From: Gammaproteobacteria bacterium
GTDB lineage: Bacteria; Pseudomonadota; Gammaproteobacteria; SZUA-229
Direction of reading: 5' to 3'
Assembly: GCA_024278435.1 (NCBI GenBank)
Contig: JAJRTD010000261.1
Location: forward strand, 1-8,019
Length of the DNA: 8,019 nucleotides
Part shown: in pieces, positions 1 to 5,509 of the stretch
Layout: every line of letters starts with the position of its first letter
Position numbering within the stretch: position 1 is the first letter of the stretch
Made by a program: the position numbers and the translations under genes
Notes under the pieces: generated by a model
The model's input: the letters and a program-made list of their open reading frames with translations, nothing else
Database searches by the model: none
Told to the model about the DNA's origin: nothing

Positions 1-66
1 CCCCGTGAACTGGCGACCTTAATGAATGCCATTTTCGACGTGTTAAATCATGGCAAACACCGGTAA
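1..66 (+). CDS. C-terminal tail of an unrecognised protein (5' end outside window)
   Basis: Frame 1 is open from the first base and ends in TAA at 64-66, giving a 21-residue tail that begins PRELATLMNAIF and ends NHGKHR. The composition (a short amphipathic helix followed by a basic end) looks like a genuine protein C terminus rather than random sequence. In many gammaproteobacteria guaA or tadA lies upstream of mltF in the same direction, but this tail does not resemble the ends of those proteins that I remember. I do not recognise the family and assign no function. No clear intrinsic terminator follows the stop. Confidence 0.45.
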   Translation, partial: PRELATLMNAIFDVLNHGKHR

Positions 67-78
67 TTTTTATATAAT
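51..78 (+). promoter_or_regulatory. Possible sigma-70 promoter upstream of mltF
   Basis: A perfect TATAAT lies at 73-78 in an AT-rich stretch just after the stop of the upstream gene. The only -35 candidate at suitable spacing (16 bp) is TGGCAA at 51-56, which matches TTGACA at only three positions. If active it would give a leader of more than 100 nt before mltF. Assignment is by hexamer matching only. Confidence 0.3.
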
Positions 79-117
79 CTGGGTAACGAAAAATCCAGAA
101 AATACTACTCCTGTGAA

Positions 118-139
118 CGAACCCGGTTGACCGGCTTCG
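118..139. repeat. 22-bp near-perfect dyad in the mltF leader
   Basis: CGAA at 118-121 pairs with TTCG at 136-139, and CCGGT at 123-127 pairs with ACCGG at 130-134. There is one C/C mismatch (122/135) and a two-base centre at 128-129. It lies between the putative -10 and the mltF ribosome-binding site. It could be a protein operator, a leader hairpin, or the stem of a poor terminator for the upstream gene. No T-run follows directly; the nearest is at 167-171. Confidence 0.4.
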
Positions 140-190
140 CAACACAGACAAGTTCTATTAATCATATTTTTAACTGGTATTTATACAGTT

Positions 191-198
191 AAGCAGGT
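191..198 (+). promoter_or_regulatory. Shine-Dalgarno-like site for mltF
   Basis: AAGCAGGT matches AAGGAGGT at seven of eight positions. The first in-frame codon at normal spacing is ATC at 206-208, eight bases beyond the AGG. The first conventional start in frame is TTG at 236, about 38 bases away and with no Shine-Dalgarno of its own. The site therefore bears directly on where mltF begins. Confidence 0.5.
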
Positions 199-235
199 TT
201 ACCCCATCGACGTTAACAAATCGCTTTGTCGACCC

Positions 236-1642
236 TTGTTTCTTTCACTTGCAGTGGTTATTGCAAGTGTTATTTTTGTATTCAATTACCTGCCGAAACT
301 TCAATACCATTCCCTGGTTGAACAGATAAAAGACAATAACCAGCTGATTGTGGTTACCCGCAACAGCCCGACCAGTTATTACGAAGACGCTGACGGCCCT
401 GCCGGGCTTGAATATGAAATGGTTAAAATGTTTGCCGACGAGCTGGGGGTTGAACTGACCCTGCTGATACCGGACTCGTTTAATGACCTGCTTGAGCAGC
501 TCGCTAGCAACAGTGTACATATTGCCGCAGCCGGCCTCACCATTACCCAAGACCGTGAAAAAATTTACCGCTTTGGCCCCAGCTACCAGACGATCAGTGA
601 GCAGCTGGTTTATAACGTTGCCAACCGGCGACCGAGAAACCTGTCGCAGCTTAGCGGCGGCACCCTGGAGGTGGTTGCCAACTCCAGTCATGCAGAACAC
701 CTGAAATATCTGAAAAAGGACTTCCCCGGCCTAAGCTGGAAAGAGAACGAGGAACTGGAAAGCGAGGACCTGCTGCAAATGGTGTCGGATAACATAATCG
801 AATATACCATCGCCGATTCCAATGAACTGGCACTAACCCAGCGGTTTATGATTAATCTGCGTGCTGCTTTTGATATCAGCGAGCCACAGCGGCTGGCCTG
901 GGCATTACCGAAGACCGGGGACAACAGCCTGTTTCTTGAAGTGCAGAAATTTTTCAAGAAGATAAAAGCCAATGGCGAACTCACCCGTTTGCTGGAACGG
1001 GCTTATGGCCATGTTGAGGACTTCGATTACGTCGGCACAAAAATCTTTATGCGCCATATTGAAACCCGACTCCCCCGCTACCGGGGCTTCTTTGAAAAAG
1101 CGGCCGCCGAACACGATATGGACTGGCGGCTGCTGGCGGCAATGGGCTACCAGGAATCACACTGGGACGCCGAAGCGGTATCACCGACCGGGGTGCGCGG
1201 CATCATGATGCTGACATTAAAAACCGCCAGTGATATGAAAGTAAAAAGCCGCCTTGATCCGGAGCAGAGCATCAGCGGTGGCGCAAAATATTTCAAAAAA
1301 ACCTATTTACGCATGGATAAAAACATCCCGGAACCGGACCGCACCTGGATGGCCATGGCGGCCTACAATGTGGGTTATTACCACCTGCAGGACGCCCGCA
1401 TGATAACCCGCAAACTGAAGAAAAACCCGAACCGCTGGATTGATGTCAAACAGGCGCTACCGCTGCTGGCAAAAAGAAAATGGTATAAACAGACCCGTTA
1501 CGGTTTTGCACGCGGCTGGGAGCCGGTGCAGTATGTAGAAAACATCCGCAGCTACTACGATATTTTAAAATGGGTTGATGAAGGCGAACTGGAAGTCACG
1601 CCGGTGCCGGAAGAGTTCCTGAAAATACCCAACACCCTGTAA
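236..1642 (+). CDS. mltF: Membrane-bound lytic murein transglycosylase F
   Basis: MltF cleaves the glycosidic bond between MurNAc and GlcNAc in peptidoglycan, forming 1,6-anhydromuropeptides at the outer membrane/periplasm. Numbering from the TTG at 236 (468 aa): residues 2-18 are a hydrophobic signal/anchor segment, about 37-260 are a family 3 solute-binding-like (SBP_bac_3) regulatory domain, and about 285-440 are the SLT catalytic domain. The SLT signature YQESHW places the catalytic glutamate at 307 (codon 1154-1156); SPTGVRG follows, and AAYNVG is at 375-380. The protein is somewhat shorter than E. coli MltF (518 aa). The TTG start leaves no positive charge before the hydrophobic segment and has no ribosome-binding site. 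Starting at the in-frame ATC at 206 would add ten residues including Lys and Arg, which suits a signal sequence better. The frame is closed by TGA at 128-130. The gene converges on the cheR-like gene. Confidence 0.95.
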   Translation: MFLSLAVVIASVIFVFNYLPKLQYHSLVEQIKDNNQLIVVTRNSPTSYYEDADGPAGLEYEMVKMFADELGVELTLLIPDSFNDLLEQLASNSVHIAAAGLTITQDREKIYRFGPSYQTISEQLVYNVANRRPRNLSQLSGGTLEVVANSSHAEHLKYLKKDFPGLSWKENEELESEDLLQMVSDNIIEYTIADSNELALTQRFMINLRAAFDISEPQRLAWALPKTGDNSLFLEVQKFFKKIKANGELTRLLERAYGHVEDFDYVGTKIFMRHIETRLPRYRGFFEKAAAEHDMDWRLLAAMGYQESHWDAEAVSPTGVRGIMMLTLKTASDMKVKSRLDPEQSISGGAKYFKKTYLRMDKNIPEPDRTWMAMAAYNVGYYHLQDARMITRKLKKNPNRWIDVKQALPLLAKRKWYKQTRYGFARGWEPVQYVENIRSYYDILKWVDEGELEVTPVPEEFLKIPNTL

Positions 1643-1680
1643 CCGGACAATTCGCTGGTAGCATCAGGGTACAGGCTGAA

Positions 1681-2499
1681 TCAGCTCTTTTGCCGGTAAA
1701 ACACGCCGGCGGGATGGTTCACCCTTTCAAATCCCTGGCTGAACGGGATCACCGCCTGGTTAGTACCACTCAGTAAAATACCACCGGATTTAAGTACACT
1801 TGAAAACTGTTTAAGAATGCCGGCTTTTACACCATTGGAAAAGTAAACCAGCACGTCGGGACAGATAATCAGGTCCAGCGGCGCCATTGACTGAAAGTCT
1901 GCCATTAAATCACACTGGCTGAAGCTGACGCGCTGGCGGATTTTGTCCTTTATCTGCCAGCTGTCCCCGTCATGCAACGAGGTGTATTTTTTTATATATT
2001 CTTCGCTCAGGCCGTCCATCTGCTGACTGTCATAGATTGCCAACTCGGCCTGCTTTATGTCGCCAGACAGATTATCCGTGGCCGTAATCTGCACTTTGCC
2101 GGCATCATCGTGTTTTTCCTCATATTCAGCCAGCTCCATGGCGATGGCGTAAGCCAGCTGGCCCTGTCCGCAACCTACAACCCAGATACGTGCATTCTCA
2201 GGCAATTGCTCAAATACGTAGTTGTGCAGAACATTTTTAATTTCCGGGCTGACGGACCAGTCTGGCTGGCGCTGCGACAGCACATCCAGCACCCTGGATC
2301 TGAGCGTATCAGCCTGCCCGGCCTGCAAAGCCTCGGCCAGGGAAGCCAGCGAATCCAGGCCAAAACTACTCAGCACGGGTTGCAGCCTGTTTACCAGCTG
2401 CTTGCGTTTTGCCTCCGGCACAACAACACCCAGAACGTGTTGCAGGGAGACCTGCAGGGATTCATAATCATCGATATTGTAAGATGCGGCAGATGGCAT
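1681..2499 (-). CDS. Divergent CheR-like SAM-dependent methyltransferase
   Basis: The 272-residue protein has the CheR fold pattern. An N-terminal helical part (about 8-80) is followed by a Rossmann SAM-binding domain with motif I around VGCGQGQLAYAIA (108-120). ATD at 140-142 is the usual adenosine-binding aspartate, a beta-subdomain-like stretch covers about 163-198, and DLIICPDVLVYF (209-220) precedes the last strands. Classical CheR methylates glutamates of chemoreceptors. Here the FFR signature before the Rossmann domain is missing, the GEEPYS-type residues after motif I are QLAYA, and the CRNV motif reads CPDV, although the following Tyr-Phe is kept. Substrate and activity are therefore uncertain. 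No cheA, cheB, cheW or receptor gene is nearby. The ATG is preceded by AAAGG (minus strand, 2507-2511) at seven bases, a good ribosome-binding site. It lies 112 bp downstream of recO and may be cotranscribed or have its own promoter. Confidence 0.8.
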   Translation of the reverse strand: MPSAASYNIDDYESLQVSLQHVLGVVVPEAKRKQLVNRLQPVLSSFGLDSLASLAEALQAGQADTLRSRVLDVLSQRQPDWSVSPEIKNVLHNYVFEQLPENARIWVVGCGQGQLAYAIAMELAEYEEKHDDAGKVQITATDNLSGDIKQAELAIYDSQQMDGLSEEYIKKYTSLHDGDSWQIKDKIRQRVSFSQCDLMADFQSMAPLDLIICPDVLVYFSNGVKAGILKQFSSVLKSGGILLSGTNQAVIPFSQGFERVNHPAGVFYRQKS

Positions 2500-2538
2500 A
2501 GTCAGACCTTTGGTAGCAGTTATAAAGCGTCACCCTCA

Positions 2539-2566
2539 AGCATAGAAGGAAAATAACGAACTGCAA
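2539..2566 (-). promoter_or_regulatory. Weak candidate promoter for the cheR-like gene
   Basis: On the minus strand TTGCAG (2566-2561) and TATGCT (2544-2539) are separated by 16 bp, with three of six and four of six consensus matches. The site lies 40 bp upstream of the ATG in the recO-cheR gap. No terminator hairpin with a T-run is visible after recO, so read-through from the operon is equally possible. Confidence 0.22.
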
Positions 2567-2611
2567 TAATCAGCGCCATTTATTCGCGACTAAATATTGT
2601 TTTAAATGCGG

Positions 2612-3358
2612 CTAAACAGAGGGTTTAATGGCTTGCACCGCCGGCCTGAATAACTCCCGGCTTTTCAGGGTCTTATTGCCTAAATGGTGGGCAATGACAA
2701 AACGCATCAGGGCCTTGATTTCCGCCAGATGCTGCCGGTTTTCAGCAAGCGCCGGATAAGCATGGTCGGACAGTGCCAGCAGGCAGGCGCCGGAGATTAA
2801 AGGCACTTTATCACTGCCTGATTTACGGCTCCTTACCGGCCCGTGTTCCAGATAATAATAGTACATACTGTCTGCCAGAATCACCTCGCCGGTATCCGCC
2901 TCGGCATGCAGGCTCAGGCCAAAACCCAGAAGCTCCAGCAGCTTTATTTCAAACTGGCGCAGGCTTATCTCAAGACTGTCCTGGTTTTGCAGTGCATACA
3001 GGCAATGGTGGTAATGCTCAAAAACATCTTCATGCACATCGTGCTTATGCAGCAGGTACATCAGCAACTCGTTGATATACATGGCTGACAGCAGTGCCTT
3101 GCTTTTCAGCACCGGCGCCTTCAGGTCGGCGCGCTCAACCGATTTAAGATACGGCAGGCTGCCCCTGCCCTGCCAGCTGACCAGCAACGGGGTAAACAGC
3201 AGCAGGCTGCCGGCTGTTTTTGAACGCGCACCACGACAGCCTCTTGCCATCAACGCCACCCGGCCATAATCCCTGGTCAGCACTTCCAGTATGCTGCTGG
3301 TTTCCCGGTAGGGACGCTTGTGCAGGATATAGGCGATTTGAGTGTTGACGACTTTCAT
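2612..3358 (-). CDS. recO: DNA repair protein RecO
   Basis: RecO works with RecR (and RecF) to displace SSB and load RecA on gapped single-stranded DNA, and can anneal complementary strands. The 248-residue length is close to E. coli RecO (242). The N-terminal OB-fold domain covers about 1-80 (AYILHKRPYRETSSILEV, then GRVALMARG and FTPLLVSWQGRG). The helical domain includes YINELL at 94-99, LRQFEIKLLELLGFG around 133-147, and the family's C-terminal LGNKTLKSRELF at 226-237. No zinc-binding cysteine cluster is present, as in enterobacterial RecO. The ATG fits the family N terminus, but there is no Shine-Dalgarno: the upstream sequence is a run of T-rich heptamers. It follows era at an unusually long 134-bp distance that holds an inverted repeat. 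The usual next gene, pdxJ, is absent. Confidence 0.95.
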   Translation of the reverse strand: MKVVNTQIAYILHKRPYRETSSILEVLTRDYGRVALMARGCRGARSKTAGSLLLFTPLLVSWQGRGSLPYLKSVERADLKAPVLKSKALLSAMYINELLMYLLHKHDVHEDVFEHYHHCLYALQNQDSLEISLRQFEIKLLELLGFGLSLHAEADTGEVILADSMYYYYLEHGPVRSRKSGSDKVPLISGACLLALSDHAYPALAENRQHLAEIKALMRFVIAHHLGNKTLKSRELFRPAVQAIKPSV

Positions 3359-3365
3359 TGAAAGT

Positions 3366-3485
3366 AATGAAAAATGAAAAGTGAAAAGTGAAAAATAGAA
3401 AAGCTAAAAGCCAGCATTGATTGCCTGCTGTTACAAAAATGAATGATTTTAAACATTTTTCATTTTTCGTTTTTCACTTTTCATT
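3366..3485. repeat. Inverted pair of TGAAAAR heptamer arrays between era and recO
   Basis: The left arm (3366-3396) holds four tandem copies of a heptamer TGAAAAR on the plus strand. The right arm (3455-3485) holds four copies of the same heptamer on the minus strand, one of them starting CGAAAA. Reverse-complementing the right arm aligns the two 31-base arms without gaps at 27 of 31 positions. The arms enclose 58 bases (3397-3454), which contain a small CAGCA/TGCTG dyad (3412-3416 with 3426-3430). The right arm ends 8 bp after the era stop and the left arm starts 7 bp before the recO ATG. In the operon transcript this can form a long hairpin with 28 of 31 pairs. It may be a repeat-derived insertion, an attenuator or a translational control element. 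It shows no coding potential. Confidence 0.85.
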
Positions 3486-3493
3486 GCATAGCG

Positions 3494-4390
3494 TTATTCG
3501 CTATACCCCAGTCCACGCAGAGCACGCTCATCATTGGACCAGCCTTCACGCACTTTTACCCAGAGGTTTAAATAAACCCTTGAATCAATCATTTTACTGA
3601 TATCTTCACGCGCGCTGGTGCCAATGCTTTTCAGGCGGGCGCCTTTTTTACCGATAATAATAGACTTCTGCCCCTTGCTCTCAACGAAAATCGTGGCATG
3701 AATACGCACGATATCCCTGTCCTCATCGTACCTGTCAATATTAACGGTCGAGGTATACGGCAGTTCCTGACCCAGTTCGCGAATCAGTTTTTCACGGATA
3801 ATTTCAGCCGCCAGAAAGCGCATACTGCGGTCGGTGACCTGGTCTTCCGGGTAAAAAAACGTATTTTCAGGAAGCAGTGCCGCCACAGTTTTTTCGATGG
3901 CTTCCACGTTAATACCGTTTAACGCCGACACCGGAATAACCTCGGAAAAATCCAGCAGTGGTGACAGTTCGTTAATCATCGGCAACAGCTGTTTTTTTGA
4001 TTCCAGCTTGTCAATTTTGTTAATCACCAGCACGATCGGGCTGTTGACGGCTTTGAGCTTTTCAACAATGGCCTTGTCTTCATCGGTCCACTGCCGAGCC
4101 TGCACAACAAAAAGGACGAGGTCAACATCACCCAGTACCGAGGTGGCAGCACGGTTCATGTATTTATTGATTGCCGTGTTGCGGCGCTGGTGAATACCCG
4201 GGGTATCCACGTAAATAAACTGTGTATTCCCGGTGGTTTTCACCCCCAGGATCTGGTGACGCGTGGTTTGCGGTTTGCGTGAGGTGATGCTCAGCTTCAT
4301 ACCCAGGATATGGTTAAGCAGGGTTGATTTACCAACATTCGGACGGCCGACGATGGCGATATAACCGCAACGCTGTTTCTGCTCACTCAC
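3494..4390 (-). CDS. era: GTPase Era, 16S rRNA / 30S subunit assembly factor
   Basis: Era binds the 3' end of 16S rRNA and couples GTP hydrolysis to late 30S maturation; it can associate with the inner membrane. The 298 residues match the family (301 in E. coli). G1 is GRPNVGKS at 15-22, the switch I region includes QTTRH at 41-45, G3 is DTPG at 62-65, G4 is NKID at 124-127 and G5 is SAL at 155-157. The C-terminal type II KH domain has VESKGQKSIIIGKKG with the GKKG loop at 247-250. The start is GTG; an in-frame TGA lies a few codons upstream so no other start is possible. GAG eight bases before the GTG is a weak ribosome-binding site. The GTG overlaps a TGA in the frame of rnc, which is a footprint of translational coupling, but rnc as read now stops 57 bases earlier. 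Confidence 0.97.
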   Translation of the reverse strand: MSEQKQRCGYIAIVGRPNVGKSTLLNHILGMKLSITSRKPQTTRHQILGVKTTGNTQFIYVDTPGIHQRRNTAINKYMNRAATSVLGDVDLVLFVVQARQWTDEDKAIVEKLKAVNSPIVLVINKIDKLESKKQLLPMINELSPLLDFSEVIPVSALNGINVEAIEKTVAALLPENTFFYPEDQVTDRSMRFLAAEIIREKLIRELGQELPYTSTVNIDRYDEDRDIVRIHATIFVESKGQKSIIIGKKGARLKSIGTSAREDISKMIDSRVYLNLWVKVREGWSNDERALRGLGYSE

Positions 4391-4446
4391 TGTTTTTTCT
4401 CAAAGCTTTGTTTGACCCGCGAGATAGCTTTTTCGGCTGCTACCTG
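4387..4446 (-). pseudogene. Detached C-terminal coding remnant of rnc after the premature TAA
   Basis: Read in the rnc frame directly after the TAA at 4447-4449, this stretch encodes QVAAEKAISRVKQSFEKKQ and then TGA at 4387-4389. The family continues after SRRKA with E-Q-A-A-A-E-Q-A-type sequence, so the match is immediate and in phase, with only the glutamate codon (expected GAA) replaced by TAA. The TGA overlaps the era GTG in a GTGA arrangement. This is the missing last helix of the double-stranded RNA-binding domain. Confidence 0.8.
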
Positions 4447-5085
4447 TTATGCTTTACGGCGGCTTTTGCCTTCGCCATTTACTTCAATATTCATCTGTTT
4501 AATTGTACATCTTACATGGAACATCTGGGCATGTGATTTGCCACTGATATCTGTCACCTGGTAGTCAGGCAGTGGAAAACGGCGGGACTGTAACAGTTCC
4601 TGCAGCTGGGTCTTGGGATCTTTCAGGCTCTGCAGATCGGTTGGCGACGCCAGTTTGCGCTCATACAGGCGCACGATCAGGCAACGGCAGGCTTCAAAGC
4701 CGCTGTCACAATAGACGGCACCGAGGATACTCTCTACCGCATCAGCAAGTATCGAGGGACGGCGAAAACCGCCACTCTTGAGTTCGCCGGAGCCGAGCTG
4801 GATAACATCGCCCAGCTTTAACTCACCGGCAATTTCCGCCAGCGATTCCTTGTTGACCAGGTTGGCGCGAAGCCGGCTTAGATCACCTTCCTGCACATCG
4901 GGGTAGCGCTTGAACAACTCATCGGCAATAACGAAGTTAAGGATGCCATCACCCAGAAATTCAAGCCGTTCGTTATTCCTGGCGGCGAAGCTGCGGTGCG
5001 TTAGCGCCTCATCCAGCAGGCTGATATCGGTAAAGCTGTATTGCAGTTTTTTCAGCAGGGTGTTAATGGCATTAGACGGCGCCAT
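4447..5085 (-). CDS. rnc: Ribonuclease III, C-terminally truncated by an in-frame TAA
   Basis: RNase III cuts double-stranded RNA, processing the 30S rRNA precursor and many structured mRNAs and antisense duplexes. The catalytic domain is intact: NERLEFLGD at 38-46 contains Glu39, Glu42 and Asp46, and LADAVESILGAVY contains Asp115 and Glu118, matching the E. coli metal ligands. The double-stranded RNA-binding domain starts at about DPKTQLQELLQ (156) and keeps helix 1 and the three strands but ends at SRRKA (residue 212), so its second helix is missing. E. coli RNase III has 226 residues; reading through the TAA here gives 232. The ATG fits the family N terminus, with only a weak GAG as ribosome-binding site. 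It sits 31 bp after the DUF4845 gene and just before era. Function of the truncated form is uncertain. Confidence 0.93.
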   Translation of the reverse strand: MAPSNAINTLLKKLQYSFTDISLLDEALTHRSFAARNNERLEFLGDGILNFVIADELFKRYPDVQEGDLSRLRANLVNKESLAEIAGELKLGDVIQLGSGELKSGGFRRPSILADAVESILGAVYCDSGFEACRCLIVRLYERKLASPTDLQSLKDPKTQLQELLQSRRFPLPDYQVTDISGKSHAQMFHVRCTIKQMNIEVNGEGKSRRKA

Positions 5086-5116
5086 AAAATTTACTCGTCA
5101 CAGAACAACAGATGAT

Positions 5117-5494
5117 TTAACGGGTAGGAACTCTGGCTTCATGCTTAAAGTGAATAATATATTCCAGGTTGCCGATCAGTTTTCCGCGGGGCTCATACTC
5201 AATGGTCACGATATGTTCACCACGACCTTTTTTAACCGAGATGCTTCCTGACTTGATGGAATAGATATTATTCATGCGCAGACGCTTGCTGATAAGGATT
5301 TTCAGTTCTTTTGTTGTCGCATCTCTGGCACGGGCATCATTGGGCAGCTCGGTCATAATATTTGAAACGGTCGAATCCGTTAAATAAACCGGTATTATCT
5401 GCATCGCGATTACTGCCTGAAAGAGCAAAAATACGATGACCACAGCCATGCTGATCATGGTCATACCCTGTTGTTTATTTACTGTTTTTTGCAT
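5117..5494 (-). CDS. DUF4845 family single-pass membrane protein
   Basis: This 125-residue protein has a short basic N terminus, one hydrophobic membrane segment at about 11-31, and a soluble domain of about 90 residues rich in Lys/Arg (for example KELKILISKRLRMNN at 62-76). Its size, topology and place between lepB and rnc match the DUF4845 family found in this position in Pseudomonas and many other gammaproteobacteria but not in E. coli. The N terminus QQGMTMISM resembles a prepilin cleavage motif (G-M-T-x-I) but has serine where pilins have the +5 glutamate. The function of the family is unknown to me; a role connected to protein export or cell envelope is only suggested by location. It starts 15 bp after lepB with a GGGGT-type ribosome-binding site about nine bases ahead of the ATG. 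Confidence 0.85.
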   Translation of the reverse strand: MQKTVNKQQGMTMISMAVVIVFLLFQAVIAMQIIPVYLTDSTVSNIMTELPNDARARDATTKELKILISKRLRMNNIYSIKSGSISVKKGRGEHIVTIEYEPRGKLIGNLEYIIHFKHEARVPTR

Positions 5495-5509
5495 AACTGA
5501 TTACCCCGT

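Noticed and set aside
127..159. TTGACC at 127-132 as a -35 box for mltF.
   Set aside because: No -10-like hexamer lies 15-19 bp downstream; the best match (TCTATT at 154-159) is 21 bp away. The hexamer is also part of the dyad.
245..700. Long open frames on the strand opposite to mltF and in other frames of lepB, era and rnc.
   Set aside because: They are fully covered by well-recognised genes, lack ribosome-binding sites and have no recognisable protein features.
1634..1675. Inverted matches ACCCTG/CAGGGT and CCTGTA/TACAGG at the mltF-cheR convergence as a bidirectional terminator.
   Set aside because: The stems are six base pairs with loops of 25 bases or more and no T-run on either strand, and one arm lies in the mltF coding sequence.
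3397..3454. The 58-base spacer of the heptamer repeat as a small RNA gene or a short coding sequence.
   Set aside because: It shows only a five-base-pair inner dyad, no clear promoter with both hexamers and no reading frame with a ribosome-binding site.
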